Source: Seriola aureovittata
Lineage: Eukaryota; Chordata; Actinopteri; Carangiformes; Carangidae
Direction of reading: 5' to 3'
DNA length: 64,000 nt
Assembly (NCBI RefSeq): GCF_021018895.1
Contig: NC_079368.1
Location: 8,554,001-8,618,000 of the forward strand
The notes below the pieces were generated by a model, which had not been told where the DNA came from, did no database searches, and was given only the letters and a program-made list of their open reading frames with translations. Each line of letters starts with the position of its first letter. Position 1 is the stretch's first letter. Positions 36,501 through 50,705 of the stretch are shown here, in pieces. Position numbers and translations under genes: made by a program.

Positions 36501-39500
36501 CAGCTCAGTGTCAACAGTAAGGCAAATGAATGTTTGATGATGTTCACCCAAGCATAGCAGTGTTTGGTGTAACAATGTCTGACCTCTGTCTACAGGGGAT
36601 ATACAGAGTCAAAAAACAAAGCAAGTTGAAGAAAGAACCTACATGGTTTTCTTACAAATTCTCTCCCCCTTCTCCAGCCATGCCTAAGATAATGGGTGTG
36701 AGTGGCCATGACAACACAGTGAAGATGGCTGCAGAGGTGGGAACAGAGGTTGTTCTCCCATGTGAGGCCCAGGGGAGTCCATCTCCACTAGTCACATGGA
36801 GCAGAAATGGGCATCCCATCCCCCCCGTCACAGCTGGGTAAGAGGAAGTCTTACCTCACTCTGGCAATGATGCAGTAAAATGAGTTAAACATCGTGTAAC
36901 AATAGACAAACATTCTCACCATACCTTCCCACTGACTTCGCTAACATCTGACTCAGCTTTTACAAGGGACTCTGACTAACGCTGGCTGCCAGTCAGAGCT
37001 GCTGTTAATGTTTGGAGTTTATTTGGTGATGCCTGTTCAAGGGCAGTTAGGCAGCGCTGAAGAGCTGTGTGCGGGCTTCACTTGTTGGCTGAACTGAGGA
37101 GGAACATCTGGTCCCCTCATGGTTCACTGATTCCCAGCTTTCATGTGTGGTCACTCTGGGTGCAGACAGGCTGGCTGACTCAGGACACAGACTGGATAGA
37201 TGACAGACACACTCTCAGAGCCAGACACCAGACTGAATGGTTTTGGGTAGCTAGAAGAATGACGGAGGGGGTTGAAAGCTGTGGTGACTCTCTGATACAG
37301 TATTACTTGTGTGGGGCCAGCAAGAACGAAAAAGGTGGGGGTGGAGTGGGGGGTGAGGGGGGGGGGGGGGGGGGGGTGCCAGGAAGAGGGGAGGAAAACG
37401 AACTGACAGAGGAAGAGATACAAGCCCTGTCTGCCTGATGTTCGGATTCCCTGGGGTGTTTCAGCAGTAAAACAACATGCTGACTCTTTACTAGTCCTGT
37501 CTGATGAGAATAACACATCACTGTGAACAACCCCCACATCAGCCCATGCTTTGCATATGCAGGGCTAGCGGAAACAGGCAAGCCCTCTAAAGGGAGATTT
37601 ATGCTCTCCAGCAACACTCTGTGGGTCAGAAGAAATGACCAGGGGGTACTGATTGTTGAAATAACTTAAATCAGTGGGCGGTAAGATTTCAGCCCAGTAG
37701 TAGCAAAATGACGGGGGGGGGGGGACACAAGGCTATTCAGCAGAGGGTCTGTGGATTTTTTCATTCTAGACCTAATCCTGACGAGGCCAATTTGTCCCAG
37801 TTAGTCTTTGTGTCAGACTGTGTACACAGATGACTTGACACCAATGTGAGGAGTGATGGATGGGCGAGAGGGGTGGTTCATGTCCTGTGTGCTTGAGCTT
37901 GTGTCAGTCTTCACTGTGGCACTGCAGAGCAGCCGTGCTGCAGTCTGAGCACAGATTGACCACTGCAGAGTCAGTCATTTGGTTCCAATGTTGAATGTTG
38001 CTGCCTCTCCTAAGACTGTTTGAGGAGGTGGGGGAGCGACATTACACCATATGTGCAGCTGAAATAGAGAGCTCTTTGTGCCTCCAGCTCATTTCCACTT
38101 ACACGAACATGTTATTGTTATAGTTTAGTTGCTTAGCAGACACACTTATCTAAGATAAATCATAGAGGTGTGTTTACATTTGTGTATATTATGCATTTAT
38201 ACAGCTGGATAGCTTCTGGTGCAATTCAGGTTACCTCACAGCACTTTCAAGTTGCTGACCTACATTTAACTACTTTAACCTAAATTTAACTGCTCCTGTT
38301 GTTATTGCTACACAACATGTTTTGGAGAGTGTATGCCATCTATCCATCTGTCCACTTGTTTGTGACAAACATTCAAAAAAACAAATGTCTAGTTTGCCGT
38401 TAACTGCTTCCCACAGCGCCACCATCAGGCCAAGCTTTTATTTTCAAATTATCTATATTTCCTTACCCCTTAGTGATAAGCACACAGTAGTTGCCACAAA
38501 CATTACTGTTCCCAGCAGGAAGAAATGCATTGATTTTTGTGAGAATATGACCTTTTCCATGGTGACATCATCAGGTCAAACTTTGGCTACCCTTTTTACA
38601 CTGTAATTACCGTGGACAATGGTAATTGTGAAAGTAACAACTCACTGGGGAGATTACAAGGCCCTGGCTGAGGCCCAGGCTCCACTTAGTACTCTCCTGC
38701 TAACATAACTTTCGTCCATCACGGATCCATTTTTCTTCATTGCAATTTAACAATACATATGCAAAGACACCATCAACTTAACATTATATTTCAAGTGATG
38801 TATTCCTGTCACATTTCTCTCGTGCTCCTTTTTATATTTAGAGCTCAGCAAACCACTTTTGAGGAAAATACAATACAATGTAAGAGTTAGTTAGATAATT
38901 TTACATATTAATGAACCACTTCATCAATGACCCTGAGGCAGTAACTGTACTGGGAATTCACACTCTGAATCTGTTCGCAAGAAATGTTTTCATCAACTCA
39001 TCTTAAATTAAAAATAGGGACAGAAGTGAAGCTGCATCTTGAAATTTATCCTCACAGACTCACAACGATCAAGGTTGATATCAAAACATACATTAGAGAT
39101 TTATATAGTAGTATTGCATACCCAATACTATAAACACTGAGCAGCCTTTGTAAATATTTTACTAATTATATGCTCATATAGATGCATAGCTCACAATGAA
39201 AAAAAGGACCCTAAAGGAAAATGTTGCTTCAAAACAGGAGCACCTGCCAAAACACAGCAGCTGTATATCTCCAGTGACTCATGAAGTGTTGTGTTTTCTC
39301 CATCTCTTTGTCCTTGACCCCTAACCACTCCCCAGGTTCACTGTTTTGCCTTCAGGCTCTCTGAAGATCACTGATGTGCGCCTGATTGATAGTAAACTGT
39401 ACACCTGCACTGCCGAAAACCCAGCAGGCAACATGTCCATAAGCTACAATTTACACATTCAAGGTAACTCTGTGGGGCTTCTCAGGAAGTTGAACTTATT

Positions 39501-42500
39501 AGAAACCTTAAAGCTTGAGTTTTCAAAATGCATGAGATGTGTAAATAAATAGTTGTGTAACAGATATAGTAAGAGATGTATGTACCATAATTGTTTATGT
39601 CCTCAGCTAAGCCCAGGATTCAGACAGCACCCTCCCTCCTGAAAGCCCTGATCGGCCAGACAGTGATTCTGCCATGTGTGGTCCAGGGAGAGCCGAGCCC
39701 TGAGGTCAGTTGGTTTCATAATGGACTTCCTGTTGGGGTCAAGAACACTACGCCCCTCAGGATCCAGCAGGTCAGCCTTGCTGACCAGGGCACCTACCAG
39801 TGTGTGGCCAGAAACAGCGCTGGACAGGAGACCTTGGAGATCAAGCTGGAAATTCTTGGTGAATATCAGTTCTTCAAATCCTGGTTCTTCACTTTGAGAA
39901 TAAGCATAATAAATCTCTGTAGTTCATACAGAGTATTGTGAATCTAGTCCATCTATATTGCTTTGTAAGATTTATTTAAATAACCATTTCGTAGCTCTGA
40001 ACAAATGAACATTTTTATACACTGACAGTGTCCCAGTTTTAGGCTCTCCAAGTTTTTAGAGGTGCATTCTCTTGAGGTACATTAGCTTCATGCTCCTAGG
40101 GGATAAGGACCCTAGAAATAAGGATACTAGAAAAGAAGAGGTTCATACAAAGTGTTGCCCAACCACATCAAAAATGAAGTGTAGTTAGTAGTTGGTTCAG
40201 ACAGCAACAAAGGAAGGCAGACATGATATTGTTTAAAAATGGGTATATCGCCGCACATTTTCAGACAGTCTCTTCTGGAAGACATTCATAGTGTTGCACT
40301 GGGTTGTTCACATAAAAAGTGTCAGAAATAGTTTTGTCAAGAATGAAAAAAAGAGAGCTCAAGAGTGAAGTTCAAACCCTGGCTCCTTTCTCAGCTCCTA
40401 AGGGCTGGTCAACCACAGTGAAAACTGGGTGTGAATGTCAGATTGTCAGTTTCGGAAAGTTACAAAATGGTCGGCCAAAGCCTTACCAATCTGACTTCAG
40501 AAAGTTGTAGGACGCGGTGTCCAATTCTATTTGACAATCCGACATGCAGTTGTGATGGGAGTATACTGGCCCCTTATGTGGGTGCTTAAACTTCAACAAC
40601 TTGTGTAAGTTGAGAACTCAGACTGTGGTGACCAGATGTGCTGAATCAAGCCTTCTTGCCATCAGTAATGGGGTGCTGCAGGGGTCTATTCTTGGTACAT
40701 TACTATTTACATTATACATAAATATCATTATTCTTTCTAATCCGAATGTAGGTGCCCAGTTTTGTACAAATGATTTATAAGCCCCTGGTTCCACCTCAAC
40801 CCAGGCTCCTGCTCTTCTTCAGTCTTTGACACTTTCCTGATATTCTTACTAAATCAGAGACTTGTTTTAAATGTGACCAAGTTCACATGTATGGAATTAA
40901 TTGAAAACTGCACTCAAGGTAGATTTGTTTTTATACCCCTTGAAGACTTTAAATCTTTAACATCTGATGTTTCTTTTACAACCCTTGTAATCACTTTTAT
41001 TAATTCTATTCTTGTCTTAATTGTTGGTTCTCTGGCTTTACACGTGTTGTTGTTGTATGCTGATTGTGTGGGTGTCTGACTATAAATGTTGTTTGTTTTC
41101 AGGTCTCCCCTGAGAGAGAGACCTTGATCTCAAAGAGACCAAATGATTAAATATAGCTACTAATTAGACATCAGCCTGGCTGTGGGTGTTAGAGGCTGAT
41201 TCAGGTCCTCTCTAGCCCTCAGAGGTCAGCCTCCTGGTCAAGGAGTTGGTTGTAGCAAGTCTGAGTGTAAGGTTAATCAGAGATTCGGGACACAGAAGTG
41301 AGAAACCAAGAGTCATTTTGTTAGCACAAATAAGAATAATTACCTAATCACAGAGATGACCTGTTTTACTAATGCTTAACCCAAGGTTGGTATTAACTGG
41401 TTTTAAGTATGACCGTGAGAAGTGTTAACTCTTACACCCAAAACAGACCCTTGAATGCCCTGAAGGCTTCTCCTCACTTGCCTACAGCATATACATAACT
41501 GACCAACACTCATTACACTTTCAGTTTACTGCCCACTGTCTCAACTGCCCTTGTTCTTTGATCCAGCATTTAACATGTTTTTCTGTCCTCACAGAGGCCC
41601 CATCCTTTGCAGAACCTGGAGATGCCATCATGGAGAAAGTAGCAAACAGCAAGGTCATTATCCCTTGCCCAGCTGAAGGTATGAAATGATTCACACATGA
41701 GTCAGCCATGGACAGACTGAAAAAAATAGGGCAATGCAAGATCTGGTGTTCAGAAAAGGTTCAATTTACAGAGTGTGAGTAGTTTTTTTTTTTAAGCCTG
41801 ATGTGTATGTGTCTTTTTTTTTAGGTTTGTTTTTATGAGCAAGATAAAATTCCACTTTAAATGTAGGACAGATATGTGTTTTTGTGCACCATCAAAGGAA
41901 TGTTTCGCTGTCACTGTAGACTTTTAGTTGTCAAAGAGAGGGAAAAAACATCTTTGCCATCTTAAAAAGGTACAGCTTCTTTTTATCGCAGCACCCAGAG
42001 ACATGCTGTTGTCTATATTTTTTAACATTTCTTTGCGAACAAGGTGGCATCCCGGGGCTGGGATGTGGAGAACTTGTTATTTTATCAAAACACAGTGAGT
42101 GTTGGTGTATATCTGCGGATGCACTGATGGATACTTACCCTCTGACAGCCCATGCAAACAGGTATTGTTTGTGTGGAGCTGTGCCATGGTAACAAGCTCG
42201 GTGAGGGAAGGTGAGGACTGTGTGTAATGTGGAGCAACAGCTGGAACATCAGTCTGCCTGGTGCCTCAGTGAGCCACATCTGCTTTCCTCTGTGCTGGGG
42301 CCTGCTGGGAGAGGAATCCTAATTACAGGCTGCTGCTGCTGGCAGATAAAGGACAGAGATGTCTGAGGTGCACCATGAAGCACAGGAAGAGGAAGATGAA
42401 GCCACACTAGCCCTCCTTCCACCCGAGTCACACCGGCAGGCAGGCAGGCAGACTGTACCAGGCCTCAGAGGTGCTCACACAGAAGTGCTTGAAGCTCTTG

Positions 42501-45500
42501 ACACCCTAGAGAGGCAGCCGGCTGCAGGAAACAAGTATCCCCTCATTGTTCTCTTGAGATCTGTCTGTATGAGGGAGATAAAGCGCAGTCTGTGCCAGAA
42601 GGATATTATTAATTCACCAACAGGCGCATTGCATTTGATAGAGGTAATTATTTGAGAAACACATGGAAGAGATAATCTCTGACTTCGTCAGCCCCAGTAA
42701 AATAAATTCAAAGTCTGCTAATGAGATCTGTTAACATCTAAAACAGAACATCTGTACGCATTTCCTCCCAGCAATGAGATAATGAATTTACTTCAGAGCT
42801 CCTTAACTGTAAACATGTGTTCAGAGAGCCAACAGACGATAACATCACCTTTGGTTGTGCTGCATCTCTTGTGGTTTTTTTGGATCGGATTGATTTCCCT
42901 ACATCGTCTTTGGTGTTTGTATATGTAACACCTCTGTAAATAGCCAGAGCCATGGCATTTGGATCACTCAACCACACTGCTCTGTCATTGCAACCTGCTT
43001 CTCTGTCCTTGTCCTGAGAGTCTGTTGTGTTAAGTGCAAAATCCTCCAACTTTTTCCCCATTCCACCTCCATAGCCTTGACCATTTCCAGCTCTTTTACA
43101 CCCAGTAATCCGCAGAGCACATCTGTTTCAGGATCCTGAATGTGCGCACTGCTGCCTTTGAACTGCTGGTTCAACCACTCCTATTCTTACTGCTGGAGAC
43201 TCTTACCTCAGTGTTGGTAATAAATCTTGATCATAGTATTTTAAATCTTACATCTTACATCTCTCCAGCATACAGTGTATTACTTTTTTATGTGTCTCTG
43301 ACCTTGAAATCTTAAGCTCGCAGGCTACAAGGACTCTAACCATTCTGGCATGGTCTCCCCCGCTGTCCCGCTGTCCAACAGATAAATGTAGAGCTGGCTT
43401 TCTCTAGTCTGGGCTGCCTGCCCATTAACTTCTCCTGTAGGGAAGCAGAGAGATGGAAGTATCTTTTCTTTTTGTCAGACGTGATCAATAAAGCTCCTTT
43501 TATACTCACTCAGAATCTTTTTCTTGTCCCCGCACCTGCAGGTTCACCTCGCCCCAAGGTACGCTGGTTCAAGAACGGCTTGGAGATACACGCCAAACAA
43601 TCAGAGTTTTCTGTGGCGAGGGACGGAGCTCTCGTAATTAGCACAGCGTCTGCCAGCCACAGTGGTGATTTCAAGTGTATGGCAACCAATGAGGCAGGCT
43701 CTGTGGAGAGGAAGACTAGGCTAAAAGTTAATGGTGAGAATTTAGGTTTTTTCTCTTGCGATAACAAAATTTATAGAGCATGGTGACAACACAAATCATC
43801 CCTGTACTATTTCAGTTCCCCCAGAGATCCAAGATGATAGCCAGCCACTGAACCTCACTGTCACCTTGAAACAGCCTCTCACTCTGGGCTGTGATGCCTT
43901 TGGGATCCCCTCCCCAACGATCACCTGGACTAAAGATGGTCATCCTGTGAGTTTGTCATCCTGAATCCCCATACCGTATGTCTTGTTGATACCGTCCCCA
44001 GCTGTACAATGCCACCAAGTGGATATAATTTTAATTACAATATGACACCAAGTATTCACTGAACTATTTTCTGCATGTCCAGGTGAACAGCCCAGGGGTG
44101 TATCTGCAGAATGGGAATAGGATGCTCAGAATCTACAGAGTTCAGCCTGACCATGCGGGACAGTTTACCTGCACAGCTCAAAACTCAGCCGGAGAGGCCA
44201 GGAGAGAATATAACATAGTGGTGCAAGGTGAGCTCATAAAACGACTGTCAAACTGGTATTTAAGCGACGTAAGAACAGAGTGGAAGAAAAGAAAGATGTA
44301 ATACCTAGTAAAATAAGTAGAGAATTAAACAGGATATTTTTCTTGTCATCAGTGGATTTAAAATCTCCACGCCCGTCTAAAGCTCCTAAAGAACTTAAAC
44401 TCTTTAATTAAACTTTAATACTCAATGTACTGTAGCAGACATTCTGACAGTTGTCATTCCCCCCAAACCTACTGAGATTAACCATTAATGTCACTCTTAA
44501 TGTTTTATTAATAACTAAAATAATGTCCCTCTGTAATCTAGATGATTTTTGTTCTCACAACAGTGATGTTGAATTTGAATTAATCATGAGCTCATTCAGC
44601 ATTTTAAGTAATGTCTTACATTTCCTGATGTAAACTATATCTGGTATGTTTTCAAGCTCCACCAGTGATCTCAGGAACATCCCGACTACAGGAGTTAACT
44701 GTGGTGCTGGGCCAGGAGGTGGAGTTTCAGTGCAGAGTGAGCGGAAAACCTCCGCCCAGAGTGGAATGGAGCCGTGATGGAGAGTAAGCGGCGCTCAAAC
44801 AGTTTATTGACGTGGCATTCAGCAGCACACACAGGATGCACTTCCCATGGTATTGATTTGGTCTTCCTTTCCTCCCTCTCTGCAGGGTTCTGTCCCGTGA
44901 CGGAGATCCCCATGTAGAGTTTCTGGAAGATGGCCAGGTGCTGAAGGTGAAGTCAGTAAGACTGAGGGACCAGGGGCTTTACCAGTGTCTGGCCAGTAAC
45001 AACGCAGGAACTCAGATGCGCCAGTTCAGACTCACAGTGCAAGGTCTCTGCTTTTCTCCCGACTTTATCTTAGACACGAACCATACACTCTCAACTACGC
45101 TGGCCGGAATGCAGCTTATTCGCTCTTTTATTTTCTTTCTATGCACAACATCAAAAGAGCAAAGAAAAGAAAACTCACAGTTATCAGAGTACTGATTTGA
45201 TTTCTTTTCCAGAAGTGCTGTGGTAGCAGTGTTCTTCCGAGAAATTACTGAGCATAATATTTATTTCACACAAACACCTAGCCTCTACAGCGTGATGATC
45301 TGACTAACACCACATTGCCTCGCCTAGAGCACATATTGAATTCCCTTTGTGCAGGGCTGTTGAGATTTCTGTGTCACCTAAAGAGCATGTGCTCTAATTA
45401 CCCAAACTATTGCACACTGAATTTCTGTTTTAGAGGATCTCCTGCACAAAACGGGTCAGTCCTCTGTGGATCTATTCATTCTGTGCTACGGGCCAGTAAA

Positions 45501-48500
45501 AACCATACTGGCTGTTAAAAAATAAATGTATTGTTGGTGTTTCTCTCCAGCTCCCCCCACCATCAAGGGCCCCAGTGAGACCTCAGAGGTGTCAGTGGTG
45601 CTGGGTTTCCCCACAGTCCTCCCCTGTGATGTTGAGGGCTCACCCACACCCAGTATCACCTGGCTAAAGGACAACCAGCCCATAGTGTCCAGTCCCCAGC
45701 TGACATACACCCACGGTGGACAGGCCCTGCGACTGGGCTCAGCACGGGGAGACAGCACCGGCCTCTACACCTGCAGGGCTACAAATCCAGCTGGCACCGC
45801 CATCAAGCACTACTCTCTCAGTGTTCTGGGTAAGACACATCTACACCACTCACAAATTAAACTGGCTCAGACAGAGCTTTTAATGTTCCTCTGTTTTTTT
45901 TTTTTTTTTTCCTCTTCTCATCAGTCCCACCACAGATAGAGGGTGACTCTACATCTTTGTCATTTGGTGGTCAGGAGGAGAAAGTGCGGATCAATGGGAG
46001 TTTAACTCTCTCCTGCCTGGCCAAAGGTTTCCCTGAGCCCAATGTTAATTGGTTCAAAGATGGACAGGTTGGTGTGTCATCCTAACAGGCTCTGCATCTC
46101 TAAAAAAACGCATTCACGTGTTTTTAAGGTGATTTTAATGGAGCAAGTTCTACCCTCTATCAGCCTCTACTGGCAACTACAACAAATTACAACAAGCTCA
46201 ACAGAACATCCTCTTGCACAAACCACCTCCTCTCTCCAGACTCTGTGCGATGAGTAAGCTATTTAATTATAGCAGAGATGTAGAACAAGTGATTAAACAT
46301 TATGACGTAAAATTCTTTAATAATACTGCTGTCTGTTATTTCTTCTTTGTGCTTCAGCTACAGTATTAACCCAGACTCCTTGATTTTTCTCTGATCAGTA
46401 TGCGTGCGTGCCTACAATAATGAGCAACAGAAAATGCTGATTAGGTGGATTCATGTAAGATTAGATTTTTGTCTAAATGGAAGTATTGTTTTATTGTTTT
46501 AATGTTCTTCTAAAACACAGTACAGGCTGGGAATTGTCAGACCTATACTGATTTTTGAAGTAAGGCAGGGAAATGTTAATGAATGCCTCTCTCTGCCAAG
46601 AGCCATATTTCAGCTAAAATCGTACCCTCTGATGTGTTTTCTCCGTCTTTAGTTGCTGACTGGAAACTTCCATGCTGGCATTCAAGAGAGTGGCCATTTC
46701 CTCCACATAGACAACGCCATGCTGTCCCATGAGGGCCAGTACACCTGTGTCGTCACCAACTCTGCAGGAGAGGACAAGAGAGACTTTCATGTCACCATTC
46801 AGGGTGAGTTCGTTTAAATCGGTGTATTTATCTTCAGTATCGGTGGTTGGGGAAATCATACTTTGTACTTCAGTCGCTTTTGGATCTGATGTTGATGTTG
46901 ATCTGAATTTAAAATGAAAGAAGTCTCACTCAAACATGCTATTGTCTCGCCAGTCCCTCCGGTCTTCCACAGGGTGACTAACAGAGAAGCAGCCTGGGGT
47001 CTGGGACACGAGGGTGACAGTAACAATGAGGACATGGTCGAGAAGCGGGAGGTGGTCCTGGGCCATCCAATCAGCCTGTCCTGTGAGAGTAATGCCATCC
47101 CCCCACCAAAGCTCAGCTGGTACAAAGACGGAAGAAAACTCACCTCTGCAGATGGGGTGGAGCTACTTCCAGGTCAGGGGAAACTCTTTCCTGTGTTAAA
47201 ACCTGTAATGTGGCTGTTATGTATGACTGAGGCTTCACATAAATCTGCTGTTTTATGTGTGGATTTGTCTTCTCAGGTGGACAGGTTCTACAAATTGCCC
47301 GAGTGCAGAAAGAAGATGCTGGAAAGTACACATGTCAGGCTGTCAATGAGGCAGGAGAGGACCACATGCACTTTGAACTGGAGATTCTGGGTAACTAGTA
47401 CATGCACATTTTCTTTGTAATTGAAATGAAAACAGGTGGAAATGAAGGTCATTTCTGAGGAAGTCTGTTTTCTTTCTCCTCCTCAGTCCCTCCTGTGATT
47501 ATGGGAGCATCTGAGGAGTTTATGGAGGAAATGGGAGCTGTGGTCAACAGCACTGTGGTCCTCCACTGTGACGTGACCGGACACCCTGCTCCGGTCATCT
47601 CCTGGCTAAGAGATGGGCAGCCGGTACACACAGACTCACAGCACCACATCAGCAAGGATGGGACTCAACTCCAGGTTAGTCTGTTGAATTGTAAACAAAT
47701 ACCAGTGTGTAAACAGATCCCACTGTGACATGTCATATTGAAGAATAACACTTGGATCCCATCTTTCAGCTCCTCAGCGTCCAGGTTTCCGACATGGCTG
47801 GTTATTTGTGTGTGGCTGAGAACAAGGTTGGAACAGTTGAGAAGCTGTTCAGTCTGACAGTGCAAGGTAAGAAAAGTTCAAAACTCAAAACACTGTATAT
47901 TCAACCTCCCAAGTATTCACAAGCACCAATAAAATAATAATTCTTGTTCTTTCATTATTATTATTATTACTATTGGATGTTCTTTCATAACAGCAGACGT
48001 GCTGACTCATGCCCTCGACATGTACAACCCAACTGTTGTATTCTCTTCCAGTGCCTCCCAGAATAATTGGCAGCAAGGAAGAGGAAGTAAGTGTGATTGA
48101 GGGCCACATGGTGTCGTTGCTGTGTGACGTCCAAGCGTACCCTCCTCCAGACATAACCTGGACCAGAGATGGGCAGGTCAACTCGTTCGGCACAGGCATC
48201 AACATTCTGCCAGGTCAGCTCTCAGCCACCCGCAAGTCCCAGATAAATCTTATGTCAGGAGCATTTCCTTTGTGTGAATCTAATTCTGGCACAGATATTA
48301 CATTTCACATCATTCTTTATATACTGTTTACAGGCGGGCAGATGCTACAGTTGTCCCGGGCAAGGCTGGAAGATGCAGGGCAGTATGTGTGCACAGCCAC
48401 CAACTCAGCAGGCCAGGACCAGAAGACTATTCTCCTCAGTGTTTATGGTAAACAAACGGTGACACATCTGCATAATTCATCTACATATGTATATACAGAT

Positions 48501-50641
48501 GAAAAAATCTTAAAAGATTGTTTAGGCAAAAGATCTGTTTACCTCAAGCCAGCTGTGACCATGAATAGTTCAGATGTGAATCACACCAGTTCTGAATGAT
48601 TTAAACTGAGATCATGTGCTCTCTGTACGTGCAAACCAACAGTCCTGCCCACCCTGAAGCCCCATCTTGTTGATGAGTCAGACTCAGTTACCCCTCAGGT
48701 TGGCTCCTCGGTCACCCTGAGATGTGAAGCCCACGGTGTTCCCGAGCCTGAGGTCACATGGTATAAGAATGGGCTGCAGTTGGCCGCAGGGAATGGACTG
48801 AAGATGGATCGTCACCAGCTGGAGATCATAGGAGTTCAGGTCGGGGAAAAATTTTTTTTTCTCTGTAGAGCTTTTGAGAGAGTTCCCACTTGATTTCCAG
48901 CCTTTATATGCTAACATATTAAATGATTAGAAGTACACATATTTAACCTGTTACAAGACACTCCCATTTTTGTGCAAAAACCTGAATATAATCTGCCTGA
49001 AATAAAACCCTTCAACCTTGGTCTCACTTGAAAGGTCAAAAGTGAAAGAACTGAGTATAAGAGATACTGAAGTTAAAGAGCCAGAAACATTTTCCCTCGC
49101 CTTTATTTAGCATAAAAATTGAATAAAAGGCTTTGCACAGACAGAATCAGGAGACTTAGAGCTTTCAAAGAATTTATAATTGACAAAGTAGTGTGAAGAC
49201 ACACCTGAAGTAGAGCTACCAAGAGCTAAGGTGTATTTTAAAGGGTTAACTTTCACACATTCATTCCATAAAATACACAGACTAGGAAAGCAAGAGATAT
49301 TGCTGCATGTGTGACAAGATGCAGCACTCGCCCTCTCTTTGACCGAGTGCATTTGAACTCTGTTCTAAGTTAATTTGCCTGATTTAGAACACATGCACCA
49401 GCAAGCATAGCAGGAGAGAGCCTTGTCCTTTCTTTGCCTGTGCTCACAAGCCTCCCTCCCCACAATGACCTTCTTTTTTGGTTCCTAGATGGCAGATGGT
49501 GGCACTTACACTTGCAAAGTGTCTAATGTGGCTGGTCAGGTGGACAGGACATTCAGACTGGCAGTTCATGGTGAGAATACCTCTGCTCAATTCTCAAATT
49601 AACACTTAAAACAACTGGGAGTGGTTATATTCTACAAATATATTTCCACAGTTCCACCTGACCTTGCCGGGCCTCTCTGGGAGTCCCTAAACTACACGCT
49701 AGGCTCGCATGTGGGTCTGCTGTGTGAGGCCACAGGGGTCCCTGTCCCCAGCATCACCTGGCTCAAAGATGGAACCCCTATTGGTAAGAGGAGGGCAATG
49801 ACAGGGGTAATTGTAATGGTATGGATTTGCCATGCATGACAGCTCATGTACGTGAATGTGTTTGCTGTGCAGAGAGCAGTCTGCAGTGGCAGTGGTCCAT
49901 TCGAGGGAACCGACTGGAGCTGGGGCCTCTCACTCTGTCTCATGCTGGAACTTACACCTGTGTGGCCAAGAACAGTGAGGGCCAAACACAGAAAGACTAC
50001 ACCCTCACAGTGCAGGGTAAGGAGTTCGCAATTTGAGCAAGATGAGATTCACTCATCCTTGAAAACTGTACATATCATTTATGTAAAGAAAAGTTTTTCA
50101 GTGGTATTAAAGTATAATCCTTGTCCTAATCAGTATCACCCACCATCCTGGACTCTGAACACCCCTCTGAAGTGAGTGCGCCCGTGGGAGAGGAGCTGAA
50201 CCTGGAGTGCCGAGCAACTGGAAACCCCACACCCCGCCTCAGCTGGCTGAAAGACGGAGTGACTTTAGAGGGATCAGACACCCGTCACATCGCGTAAATC
50301 ATTCACAGTTACTGCCAGCACTTTACATGCACACACAATTAATGCGAATTGAGAGTAATGACAATTTTTCTGCAGCACCTTTTGCTCAGTCAAAGCTGTT
50401 GAATTTGTTTTATAAGCAGTAGGAGAATCGATCAACACCCTTCCCTAAAGGTTTGGGAAATTACAATATTAATCATCATCGTCAAAGATAATGTGCATGA
50501 CAAAAGGATGTGTGGACAGACAAATGGAGTCGTTTATAGTCCCTGACCTAATTTCATCATCGGGAACAGTAAGAGCAGCTGTTTTACAGCTGTTCAGCAG
50601 CTTAAATGGTCATCACAGCCACATCAGCCAGAGAAAACAAA

Positions 50642-50705
<64 letters not shown>

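Larger units (their letters stand above)
36838..39335 (+). other. hmcn2: hmcn2 intron 22
   Basis: 2.5 kb intron. It contains a run of 20 G (37357-37376), a run of 12 G (37713-37724) and a possible degraded repeat (38320-38600). No extra Ig exon was seen. Confidence 0.85.

Noticed and set aside
37067..37438. 123-codon open frame ending in a poly-glycine stretch
   Set aside because: The glycine run is the translation of the poly(G) tract; nothing else is recognisable.
42359..42655. Acidic 98-codon open frame in hmcn2 intron 25
   Set aside because: No family resemblance. Inserting it between exons 25 and 26 would break Ig10.
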